NCBI GenBank assembly: GCA_021029095.1 | Contig: JAJOHG010000095.1 | Coordinates: 1 to 64,000, forward strand | Direction of reading: 5' to 3' | Length of the DNA: 64,000 nucleotides | Source of the DNA: Phellopilus nigrolimitatus | Taxonomy: Eukaryota > Basidiomycota > Agaricomycetes > Hymenochaetales > Hymenochaetaceae | The notes under the pieces: model-generated | The model's database searches: none | What the model was told of the DNA's origin: nothing | What the model saw: the letters and a program-made list of their open reading frames with translations, nothing else | Position numbers and translations under genes: made by a program | In this document: piece after piece, positions 22,701 through 32,375 of the stretch | Position numbering within the stretch: position 1 is the first letter of the stretch | Layout of the letters: the number at the start of each line of letters is the position of its first letter

Positions 22701-24733
22701 CGGACGAGTTTGAGTGTGAGTTCGACACCGAGGCTGCGTTCGAACCGAAGTGCGCGTGTACGTGCGCGTGGGGCGTGCCCGGCGGCGAGGAGGGGCCGGA
22801 GTGGATGGGCGTCGTCCCGCCCGTGCCGGGGAACGCATGGCGCACGGGGTCCATAATGCGGAAGTAGAACGCCATGCCGTTCGCGCGGACAGCCATGCGC
22901 CGCGCGAGGGCATGCATTGCCTTGAAGTCGCCCGCGCCGAAGCGGCCGAGCGAGAGGTCCTTCTTCATGAGCACGCGCGTCGCGGTGAGCGGCGCGAGCG
23001 CGGCCTCCGCCGCGAGCACACGCGCAGTATACTCTGCAACGCCCGCGTCAAACTCAGGGAGGTGTGGCGAAGTGCGTAGCAGCGCGGGCTGTGCGCGCAG
23101 CGCCACGGAGAGCGGCGTGAGCACCGCGTGGAAGCGCTCGCGGAACTGGACGTGCACGGAGTCGGGCAGCACGAAGAGCGAGCAGAAGATGGCCATCGCG
23201 GAGTGAAACGCGACGGGGATGACGATCGTCTGCCCGACCTGGTAGTTCGCGTACGGGTAGAGCGGCGCCATTGTCAGCGAGGTGTCCAAGGACGTGAAGC
23301 CGAGGATCATCGCGGCGATGACCGGCCGCCCCGCACCCATCTTCGCGCGCGAGTACGCCATCGCGGCGGTTCCGATGCAGAGGAACGCGAAACATATGAT
23401 ACTTGGCTACATTGTCGTGAGCTTCAGATCGAACGAAAAGAAAAGAAAAAAACTAGCAGAGCTCACCCCGGTTTCAATGTAGCGCCCAGCTATAACGTCG
23501 CTCAGCTCGGGGGCGGGGTTGAACTCTGTGCGCGCGAGGTTGGCAAGCTTTATGCCGAGACAGCTCCATCTGTGAGAAAAAAAAATCAGATGTGGTAAGT
23601 AGTAACGCCGACGGCCCAGCTCAGCCCAAAGCCAAAGACCTCTGTCAGGAGGTAAGGTAAGGCGACGTTTACTTCGGAGGTAAACCTCGCTTTACCTTAC
23701 CTCCAGGCAGTACTGACGCGCAAATAAACTCTGCCTGCATGATTTGAACGAGAAGAGCCCCGACAATTCAAGTAGAAACTTGGTAACCCGAAACGAGCTC
23801 GAAAGTGTGCAAAACATTTGTTTCGTCCGGACAATGTTTTGCAAAACCTAAATTAGGCCTTTTGGCACCAGGAATTGTCGGGGCTCTCCCAGAACCTAGG
23901 CCGGGGCCGTCAGCCACACCGAGGTTTACTGACCAGATTTGGACGGGCATCATTGATGCCCATCCAGATCAAGTAATTTGTACCGAGGTACCCAAGCTTT
24001 ACGGCCTGAGCCGGGCCGACGACGACGTCATTAGCACCAGCGACTCACGCATATGTCCCCGAGACGGCCAACTGCACGACGATTTCCCGTTCGAGCACGG
24101 CGACAAACGGGTCCGACGGTGGTGAGAGGAATGTGGCTGGTTCGAAAGCGTAAATATAGCAACACTCCGAAATGAAGAAAAGAACGTTCATACCGATCAA
24201 AATTAGAAAGCTCGCCTGCCCAAGAGAGTCAGCATGTCTTCGCGCCGATCGCGAAGCGGGAGCGGCGGACTCACCGTGCCCAGGACGTGCTGCGAGCGGT
24301 GGAAGAGCACGAGCAGCAGCGAGAACCACGCGGAGATTGCGCAGCGCAGGACGGGCCGCAGGCGCAGCCTGTTGAGGTTGCCCGGGATCCACTGCAGGTC
24401 CGGCAGCGCGAACGGGCACCTCCACCTCCACCTCCACCTCCACTTCCAGCACCACGCGCGGCGTCTGCGGCGCGCCTCGTTTGATTCCGCCTCGTACACG
24501 CCCTTGTGCGACCCCGGGCGCGTGCACGCCTCGGGCTTGACGGTGTCGTTCGGGGAGGGCGCGCCGGACGTCGAGGGCACGGAGGCGGCGGGGATGTCGA
24601 GCTTGAGGCGCTGCAGAACGCCGCGCTTCTGCTGGAGACTCTGCTTCGCGTCGCACTCCGCCGCGAACGCGGACGTGGCGGGTGCGCCTCTCTCGAGGTC
24701 GCAAAAGCTGGGGCCCGCACTGTAAGTGGACAT
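19734..24733 (-). CDS. BRE4/DUF2421-type multi-pass membrane protein (FUSC-like)
   Basis: This is a long multi-exon gene. The first five exons are 24733-24275, 24215-24194, 24136-24049, 23569-23467 and one starting at 23406. Later exons continue to a stop at 19734-19736 (end GKIYF). N-terminal landmarks are HRSQHVLG, ATFLSPPSDPFVAVLERE and WSCLGIKLANLARTEF. A first membrane block follows (GRPVIAAMILGFTS and TIVIPVAFHSAMAIFCSL), then a His/Ser-rich cytosolic region, a second membrane block (FFFFVRVHYPGPPINVAFFF, TSQLVIGYSWQDTHNP) and a C-terminal DUF2421-like part. The family includes yeast Bre4, linked to brefeldin A sensitivity, and fusaric-acid resistance transporters. Intron 3 is long (about 480 nt) and carries two inserted foldback elements. 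A partial copy lies at 37.7-39.4 kb. Confidence 0.82.
23648..23704. repeat. 57-bp hairpin in intron 3
   Basis: Arms of 25 bp beginning GGAGGTAAGGTAA are inverted with two mismatches around a 7-base loop. It lies within the long intron of the BRE4-like gene and is probably a tiny foldback element. Confidence 0.7.
23754..23887. mobile_element. 134-bp MITE-like foldback element
   Basis: Perfect 16-bp terminal inverted repeats (AGAGCCCCGACAATTC and its complement) enclose a second internal hairpin (GCAAAACATT / AATGTTTTGC). It lies inside the same intron, with no coding capacity. No clear target duplication is visible. Confidence 0.7.
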
Positions 24734-25640
24734 GCGGCCTTAGAAGACGCCGGAAGAGGGAAAAGTGGGGGAGATGAGGAGAGAGGATAGAACGGAGCGG
24801 TAATAAGAGAAAAGAGGAGGGAGTATTGCCACTGCATGCATTGGACCGCGGAGACAGTACAAGTTGCATAGAATGAATGAACGCAGATCCGATGGACCGA
24901 TCGCATTCCATTTGCAAAAGGGACAAAGCAGGAAAGGCCAGGCTCGCGTGACTGGATGGAGCCAATTTGGCCAATGATGTCGGAGACGTGGTCACAATAG
25001 AAAAAAGATTCGGGAATACCGCAAGGGATAAGACCGTAAGACGGAAGGGCGCTGTGAGCAGCTGCTAGTCTCCTTCAAATTCATTACCATAAGATGAACT
25101 ATCGTCGTTGATAGAAGTCGTCTAAACATGCAATGATGCATTGATAGCTTTCGCCTCAACGCTGATTCGAGCCATTTGCAATTGGTGTTCGCGGAAGCTG
25201 ATGGATAATCCGGAGCCGTTTTTGAAAGGAAGAAGACGGGACATCTTTATCGGCCTAAACTCGGACGTTTTCTGCGTGTGCGACGCGCTGCCCGGAGATT
25301 CGCGCGTCTCAATCGACGGTCGAAACAGCCAGCGAGAGAGGAGAATGTCGGAACAAATTGTGCGAAATAGCACAAAGAATAGCGTGAAACAAGAAAAGGT
25401 GTGTTATGTATAGACTTAGAACGTCTGCATCCCAGGCGGAAGATGCGGGGCAGAAGACAGGGGAGAATAAGTCGCTGTCTTACGACCGCGGCGAGCAGCG
25501 CGAAACGTCTGTTCCCAGAATACATGCACAGCCATCCGCCGATGCTCGAGGCACCACATCTTGATCATGTATTTTTGGCCATTTCCCAGGTACCGCCGAC
25601 CAGCTGTTAGCCTCTCCGCTGCCCGCCAAGCAAATCGATG
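24734..25640. repeat. Upstream region of the BRE4-like gene, duplicated at 38.58-39.41 kb
   Basis: About 0.8 kb upstream of the membrane-protein gene is nearly identical to 38578-39410, in the same orientation. A GGCCTTTCCTGCTTTGTCCC-like stretch and a short open frame (25122-25373, minus) are shared. No recognised gene is seen. The shared part contains the likely promoter. A homologous copy continues to about 25.57 kb, where the two diverge. Confidence 0.7.
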
Positions 25641-25839
25641 ACGCATCACGCGTCTCCTCGCTCTGTCGATCTCGAGCAGCACCCAAGCCGACTCTGCGCA
25701 AGACCGCCCGCCCTCCGCGCACTCGTGCCCCCTCCTGCACGCCGCATACACCGTCGCGCACCCCGCGCTGCTGCAAACTGCGAGCAGCGTGCCCGCGCGC
25801 GGCTTCGAATACCGTCTGCGACGACTGCGCCGACGGTCC

Positions 25840-26468
25840 AGGTGAGCCGCGCGATGCGTCTGCGAAACGGACGCGCCTCTCAGCGTTCAGCGCTTCCAGC
25901 AGACTCCGAGTACGTCCTGCTCTACCAACATCAACCGTTCGTCAACGGCTTCTCACCTCAATCCCTCTCGCTGGCACCCGTTTCACTCAACCAAGACCAG
26001 ATACACGCCTTCAAACCGACTCAACGACGCTATCCGGTTCCCGAGCATATTCAGCAGGCTCTTCTTGCGCAGAACGGCGCTATCTTGGACGAGTTCCTTC
26101 AAAATCCTCTGCACGTATCGTTGGCGCCGCCGTGAAAATCAACAAGGTGCTGTGAACAACCTGAAGCCACAACCGAGCCGCTTGTAAAATCTGAGGAACG
26201 AGGCACGTCGTCAACGCTCGCACGACCAAAGAATCTCACGTCGGCAATGGCGTCGATGGGGGCGACTCGTCTGCAGCGTCTTCTCGTACCTCCCACCATG
26301 CCTGCGGGTCTCGAGGTCATCGCAGAGCGAAACCGGTTCATCGACGCGCGAATCGAGCAGCGCATCCGCGAGCTTTCCGCCACGCCTGCGACACTCGGTA
26401 AGGAGAGCTCGACGGATGACGCGAACAAGGAGAACGACGAGGTACAGCAGCCTCGTTTAGTAGTGTAG
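25840..26468 (+). pseudogene. SNF2/Brahma-type remodeller N-terminal fragment
   Basis: Translation gives a degraded QLQ-type segment (QIHAFKPTQRRYPVPEHIQQ, expected pattern QIxAFKxxxRGxPxPxHLQ). After a stop and frame changes comes LQRLLVPPTMPAGLEVIAER, NRFIDARIEQRIREL and a lysine/Asp tail ending in a stop. Both match the N-terminal region of Snf2-family ATPases, before the HSA and helicase domains, which are absent. A stop after LAPP and a short deletion show it is a relic. It abuts the LTR array at 26554. Confidence 0.72.
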
Positions 26469-26553
26469 TACTGAACAATTACATTCAATTATGGTAATAT
26501 GAACGCGGCGCGTTCGCGACGGCGATATCGACACCGAGTCGAGCATTCTACCC

Positions 26554-26772
26554 TGTTGGAAGCACACCGAGAGGTGTGAACACTAGAAAACAGACGGGAG
26601 AAAACTCTGTAATTCGAGTGAGAGAAGACCTAATAAATACAGTGTTTGTGCGTACCTGTAATTCGAGTGAGAGAAGACGAAACTCGAATTACGGTGCGCG
26701 CGCATATAAGTACGATACGAAATAGGGAATGATTATCTAACAATGATTGGTAACTGTAACCGGGAGGTTACA
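26554..26772. repeat. LTR copy 1, internally deleted
   Basis: It keeps the TGTTGG start, then jumps directly to AAGCACACCGAG, skipping about 730 bp that are present in copies 2 and 3. TGG is shared at both break points, consistent with a microhomology-mediated deletion. The 3' part through GGTTACA is intact. Confidence 0.75.
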
Positions 26773-27869
26773 CTCCTCCCCACTGTGAGAAATTGGAAAA
26801 GGGGGACTAAAAGAGAGTATAAAAAATCTATCCGCAAGAGTCCGTAGTGGCTAGGAGAGTGCGGCCTCGTCTTCAACTGGTGCGGAGAGATGCCCGAATG
26901 AAATGTGCCGCGACACGCGTTAGCCATCTTCACTCGACAAGGCTTCCTATTCCGCGGCGAAGCCCCGTTCGCGCTTGTTTCGTCCGACGCACTGTCGCTC
27001 ACAAACGGCTCGAGCGGCACAGTCGACTTCGGGTTCGTCTTCATGTAATCTGCATTCGGCTGGTTGGACATGACGAGCGGCAACGCGGAGTAAGCGAGCT
27101 TCTGCACGACCATGCTCGATCGACGACTGAATTGGGAATGCGCAGCGTCCCTTGGGGATGGATGTTCCTGCGAATGAGGGCGCATGAGTCCCTCGGGGCC
27201 TTCGGGTCGTAATACGCCCAAACCTGGCAGTAGGGCATACCACGAGTCCTTGATACCCGTGGGTACCCGTGACCCGACCCGGACTGCAGATCCGTATTCA
27301 CGGATCACCCGTCAACGGGTGATCCGTGGGAAACGGATTGTTGCGGGTCCGGGTCGAGGATTTGCACTTTTTCAATACCCGCGGGTAGTTCATAAGTATT
27401 TAGACCAATGAGTTTTTTCAAACAGAATACTGTGTAGAGTGCAGGTCCAAATTTATACAATGATATGAAGCTACAATTAATCTAGTCTAACTCTATATAT
27501 AAAGTTCCTCGAGCAGCTACGCGTACATCTACATCTGCATGCGGAACTGCTCCTGCACGACATTGGGATCATACACGGACGCGGACACAATGCACGCAGA
27601 AGTCGGAGCCACGGGGTAGACAAACCCACGGCGGATGTGCAAGAAGGGATACGGGTATGGGGTGCCCGGCGGCACGGGGCTGTATGGCGGTCTGCCTCCT
27701 ATGGAGGCGCTGTTATTGTTGTGTGCACGCCATTGGGATGTTGGAAGGGCATCGGTGCAGAGGTCTGGCTGTGCGGCGTCGGCGGTATGGGCGCATCGGG
27801 CCCCGCGTGCAGGTGCTGCGTGGACAGGAACGGCGGGGACGGCGGCGCAGGCGGCAGGGGCGGCATGAA

Positions 27870-28569
27870 CTACTGCATGTACGCCGCCTCGTCGAAGAAT
27901 TCGAGCTCCTCTGCGTAGTTATGGTAGAAGTCCGGGATCCAGTTTGGGTACGAGCTGCGATATTCGGTGCGCGAGAACGGCGGCAGGGGCGGCAGGTAGA
28001 TCGGCGGAAGCTGCACCTGGGGGTAAAAAGCCGCCGGAGGCCCATTAGAAGGCATATCGGGTTGTTGCAGCTTCTTGAGTGTGTGCTGGAAGTCGGCGGA
28101 GTTGAAGCTCTTGCTGCCCGCCTCGGCGCCAGACTTGACGCTCTTGTCTGACTGCATGACTTCGTGGATCCCGCGCGCCACATGTTCCTGCTCGAAAAGC
28201 ATGCTCGACGGCAAGCGCGGGGTGTGTGAGTTTTCGCCCTCCGTCGGGTCGCCCTCGAGCGCCTGCGAACTGTCGTCATTATTGGCGACGATCGTCGTCG
28301 CCAAGGTCGACGAGCGTGCCCTCGGCGTCGTGCTCGAGGTCCTTTGTCGGGTCCAGGTCGGAGGACGGTGTCGGCAATGCGGCGCTCGCACACTGACGCG
28401 GGGCCGCCTGTTGTTGCTGTTTCTGCTCGTACTCGTCTGGCTCCTCCTGCACGGGCAGCGAGCGATCGAGCGTGCGCGTCTTCGTCGCGCGGCGACAGCA
28501 CGCTCTGGAATGCAGGCGACGCGTTGGACGTCTTGCAGATCGAATAAAAGACGACGTTGTGTGTGCTCC
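27870..28569 (-). pseudogene. Captured fragment of an unidentified protein
   Basis: It is joined directly downstream of the synthase fragment. It encodes a low-complexity region, then SSMLFEQEHVARGIHEVMQ, FNSADFQHTLKKLQQPDMP and a Pro/Tyr-rich end (YPQVQLPPIYLPPLPPF) closing with a stop at 27870. Codon use and length suggest real coding ancestry. I do not recognise the family. Confidence 0.45.
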
Positions 28570-29322
28570 GCATTGTACGTTGTGTACAAGTAGTTTGTGT
28601 GTGCTGGAAACTTGGCTGCAAGCGTGTCGATGCACTTGACAAACGGCACCACGCCGAGCGCCTTGCGGTACGTGCTCACATCACCCTCACTCGCCGAAAC
28701 CAACTCTGCAATTCGGGTGTCGGGACAGCCCATCCGCTTCGCCTGCTTCATCAGGTCGTGCGAGATCGCAGAGGGAGCCGGCGTCCTTGAGCGCGTGGTG
28801 CGTGTTTACGATATTCTCAAATTTATATAAGAACCACTTGTCAATCTTGGTTAGCTCGTGAATCATCTCAACCGTGTATCGCTTATCGAAGAAGGCGTAT
28901 GCGATTACGAAGAGACGCGTGTCTGTAGGGTGGCTGAGTGCGTAATCGAGGTCCTCCGGCTTCGCATAGGCTTCGAATCCAGCATAGCGCGGGTCAATCT
29001 GGCGAATAGCCTGCTGAAGAGATTCTTCGAACGTGCGGCCGATAGCCATGACCTCTTCCACGCTCTTCATCGCCGATCCGACCTTGCGGTCAACCTGCGA
29101 CGTGAACTTTGCGAGGTCCCACTTCGGGATCTTTGTCACGATATAGTCCAGAGACGGTTCGAAACGCCGTCGTCGTCTTCGTGACTGCATTTGGCAGCTC
29201 TGGAAGCGTGTGACCTAGCGCAATCTTGGCAGCTGTGTATGCGAGCGGGTAGCCAGTAGCTTTAGACGCGAGCGCACTGGAACGACTCAAGCGTGCGTTG
29301 ACCTCGATGACGCAGTACTCCT
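28570..29322 (-). pseudogene. Captured carbamoyl-phosphate synthase large-chain fragment (arginine-type)
   Basis: In order: [35 protein letters not shown], then after a short deletion [36 protein letters not shown], a helical region, and after a second frameshift MKQAKRMGCPDTRIAEL and IDTLAAKFPAHTNYLYTTYN. This is the ATP-grasp and oligomerisation region of the large synthase subunit. Introns are absent in the recovered part. At least two small indels break the frame. The N-terminal and C-terminal thirds of the protein are missing, so it cannot be functional. Confidence 0.85.
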
Positions 29323-29776
29323 TGCCAGTCGATGGTGGAGCGGATGGCTTCTTGAGCTGCCTTGAGACCCACCAGTCGCTCTTGGGGTCGAAAGGACAGA
29401 TCGCAATCGCGCTGATAGACAGATAGCTCAGCATCGTTATCTAGTGCAATGCATGTCACAAACACGCATCGCGCACTGCTCGTGACCACGAACTTGTCCT
29501 CATGCGGACTCCAGCGAACATAGGTCGCAGTGTGGTCGGTTTCCAGACCATGTGCGCCGTGAGCGGGTCGGGAGACTGAGTCCATACGTAAGCATTTCGA
29601 TCCTGCGACGCAGTGACGATGTGGTTCGAGTTCGGCGCCCAGTCGATCGACGTGATCACCTTGTCGTGCTGTGTCGAGCGGTGAGTCTGAGTGAGGAGAC
29701 TGGGGAGCTCGGTGACAGCACGCACACAACAAAGCGTGAGAACGCGGGCGGGTGCCCGCTCGATATCTCCTAACAT
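29323..29776 (-). pseudogene. Captured ARPC1 (Arp2/3 complex WD40 subunit) fragment
   Basis: Frames contain [41 protein letters not shown], then [20 protein letters not shown] and [15 protein letters not shown]. These are the first WD40 repeats of ARPC1/ARC40. The frame is broken between them. It joins the synthase fragment at about 29323 without any spacer, giving a chimera of two unrelated host genes in one orientation. Confidence 0.82.
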
Positions 29777-30021
29777 CGTTTTTCAACAACATATATTATA
29801 ACAAATTGTATTTAATTGATTTAAGACCCGCAGGGAGCCGTGAACTAACCGTCGACCCGCTTGACCTGCACCCGCGGGTTTCTGAGGACCCGCGAATCCG
29901 TGTCTGTACGGGTCCGGGTCAAGGCGGGTCCGGGTCGAGAAATTTTCGTCACAGGTGACCCGCCAACGGGTCCGGGTCAACCCACGGGTGGACTCGTGGT
30001 GAGCCCTACCTGGCAGCTGCG

Positions 30022-30966
30022 TGTTGGATAAGCGAGGCAGCAAGCCGAGCCACGCGATAGATCTAAGTCTCGAGTTCGGATGGTATAAAAGGTGACGGGA
30101 GGATGGCAGAATTTGATGAGCCAAATTGATGTGATCTGGGAGCACGTTCGGCGGGACAAAGACAAAGAGGCGGCGATGATGGATGGACAAGAGCTCAGAC
30201 AAAAAGAGACGAGATGGCAAGCCAGGTCGTGGAGAGAGAAAGACAGGTGGCCGGAAGTAGCAGCGACTTCCCTGGGGCGCAAACAGGCGGGTGGCAGAGA
30301 GAAGATATGCAGCCGGAAGTAACAGCGACTTCCCTGGAGTGCAAAAGCAGGTGGCAGAGAGATGATATGCAGCCGGAAGTAACAGCGACTTCCCTGGAGT
30401 GCAAAGAGCGGGATACGGAGATGTGGCCGGAAGTAACAGCGACTTCCCTGGGGCGCAAACAGGCGGGTGGCAGAGAGAAAAGAGTGAGGCCAGAAGTTGA
30501 CAGAGACTTTTGGGGCACTGCAGACGGGGTGGCACAAGATTTGCCGGTGCTAAAGAAGCTCAGACCGCGTAGACAACAGATTCGCGGTGGCACGCGACGT
30601 AGAAGAGAAGATAGGGTTTTCTAGATCACTTGCAGTGATGCTAGATGGTCCAGTCGGCGTTTGTCAGACTGGAACTCGGAAGGGGTGCAACCGACGGTGG
30701 CAGCCGCCAGTGGCACCCGGTACAGACGGAGTCTCGGCGTCAAAAAAAAGTGGAAGCACACCGAGAGGTGTGAACACTAGAAAACAGACGGGAGAAAACT
30801 CTGTAATTCGAGTGAGAGAAGACCTAATAAATACAGTGTTTGTGCGTACCTGTAATTCGAGTGAGAGAAGACGAAACTCGAATTACGGTGCGCGCGCATA
30901 TAAGTACGATACGAAATAGGGAATGATTATCTAACAATGATTGGTAACTGTAACCGGGAGGTTACA
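30022..30966. repeat. LTR copy 2, full length
   Basis: It runs TGTTGGATAAG to GGTTACA, 945 bp. It contains a minisatellite (about four 60-bp units with CGGAAGTAACAGCGACTTCC, 30245-30465), a TATA box near 30085 and two copies of TGTAATTCGAGTGAGAGAAG. The end carries the near-palindrome TGTAACCGGGAGGTTACA. Confidence 0.78.
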
Positions 30967-31429
30967 CTCCTCCCCACTGTGAGAAATTGGAAAAGGGGGA
31001 CTAAAAGAGAGTATAAAAAATCTATCCGCAAGAGTCCGTAGTGGCTAGGAGAGTGCGGCCTCGTCTTCAACTGGTGCGGAGAGATGCCCGAATGAAATGT
31101 GCCGCGACACGCGTTAGCCATCTTCACTCGACAAGGCTTCCTATTCCGCGGCGAAGCCCCGTTCGCGCTTGTTTCGTCCGACGCACTGTCGCTCACAAAC
31201 GGCTCGAGCGGCACAGTCGACTTCGGGTTCGTCTTCATGTAATCTGCATTCGGCTGGTTGGACATGACGAGCGGCAACGCGGAGTAAGCGAGCTTCTGCA
31301 CGACCATGCTCGATCGACGACTGAATTGGGAATGCGCAGCGTCCCTTGGGGATGGATGTTCCTGCGAATGAGGGCGCATGAGTCCCTCGGGGCCTTCGGG
31401 TCGTAATACGCCCAAACCTGGCAGCTGCG

Positions 31430-32375
31430 TGTTGGATAAGCGAGGCAGCAAGCCGAGCCACGCGATAGATCTAAGTCTCGAGTTCGGATGGTATAAAAGG
31501 TGACGGGAGGATGGCAGAATTTGATGAGCCAAATTGATGTGATCTGGGAGCACGTTCGGCGGGACAAAGACAAAGAGGCGGCGATGATGGATGGACAAGA
31601 GCTCAGACAAAAAGAGACGAGATGGCAAGCCAGGTCGTGGAGAGAGAAAGACAGGTGGCCGGAAGTAGCAGCGACTTCCCTGGGGCGCAAACAGGCGGGT
31701 GGCAGAGAGAAGATATGCAGCCGGAAGTAACAGCGACTTCCCTGGAGTGCAAAAGCAGGTGGCAGAGAGATGATATGCAGCCGGAAGTAACAGCGACTTC
31801 CCTGGAGTGCAAAGAGCGGGATACGGAGATGTGGCCGGAAGTAACAGCGACTTCCCTGGGGCGCAAACAGGCGGGTGGCAGAGAGAAAAGAGTGAGGCCA
31901 GAAGTTGACAGAGACTTTTGGGGCACTGCAGACGGGGTGGCACAAGATTTGCCGGTGCTAAAGAAGCTCAGACCGCGTAGACAACAGATTCGCGGTGGCA
32001 CGCGACGTAGAAGAGAAGATAGGGTTTTCTAGATCACTTGCAGTGATGCTAGATGGTCCAGTCGGCGTTTGTCAGACTGGAACTCGGAAGGGGTGCAACC
32101 GACGGTGGCAGCCGCCAGTGGCACCCGGTACAGACGGAGTCTCGGCGTCAAAAAAAAAGTGGAAGCACACCGAGAGGTGTGAACACTAGAAAACAGACGG
32201 GAGAAAACTCTGTAATTCGAGTGAGAGAAGACCTAATAAATACAGTGTTTGTGCGTACCTGTAATTCGAGTGAGAGAAGACGAAACTCGAATTACGGTGC
32301 GCGCGCATATAAGTACGATACGAAATAGGGAATGATTATCTAACAATGATTGGTAACTGTAACCGGGAGGTTACA
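31430..32375. repeat. LTR copy 3, full length
   Basis: It is almost identical to copy 2; the clearest difference is one extra A in a poly-A run near 32150. Sequence diverges from the other copies immediately after TTACAC, fixing the right edge of the array. Confidence 0.78.

Larger units (their letters stand above)
27231..30008. mobile_element. Ac/hAT-type non-autonomous element carrying captured gene fragments
   Basis: Terminal inverted repeats begin TAGGGCATACCACGAGTCC at the left and TAGGGCTCACCACGAGTCC (complement) at the right, followed by ACCCG-rich subterminal motifs at both ends. It is flanked by a perfect 8-bp duplication, CCTGGCAG (27223-27230 and 30009-30016). Removing it restores exactly the sequence present in the uninterrupted repeat at 31416-31423. 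The TAGGG start and 8-bp duplication are hallmarks of Ac-type hAT transposons. There is no transposase. Instead it holds minus-strand fragments of ARPC1, a carbamoyl-phosphate synthase and an unidentified protein. Confidence 0.88.
26554..32375. mobile_element. Tandem LTR-type array (LTR-internal-LTR-internal-LTR), split by a hAT insertion
   Basis: Two repeated modules alternate. Module A (about 946 bp) starts TGTTGGATAAG and ends GGTTACA. Module B is about 463 bp. The order is A (deleted, 26554-26772), B (26773-27230 plus 30017-30021), A (30022-30966), B (30967-31429), A (31430-32375). Full A copies are almost identical. Module A has a TATA box (GGTATAAAAGG) and an AATAAATACAG poly-A-like site, as in LTRs. 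Module B has no gag, pol or obvious primer site, so the element would be non-autonomous. The tandem form suggests LTR-LTR recombination. An alternative is a plain long tandem repeat. Confidence 0.7.

Noticed and set aside
22224..23250. Plus-strand frames of 100-150 residues over the BRE4-like gene
   Set aside because: Arg/Ala-rich shadows of a GC-rich minus-strand exon, with no start context or recognisable domain.
30022..32328. Repeated frames of 76-338 residues in the LTR array, both strands
   Set aside because: They follow the minisatellite and copy number of the repeat and resemble no gag, pol or other protein.
26554..32375. 5-bp target duplication around the whole LTR array
   Set aside because: The flanks (TACCC at the left, CCTGT at the right) do not match, so no duplication can be claimed.
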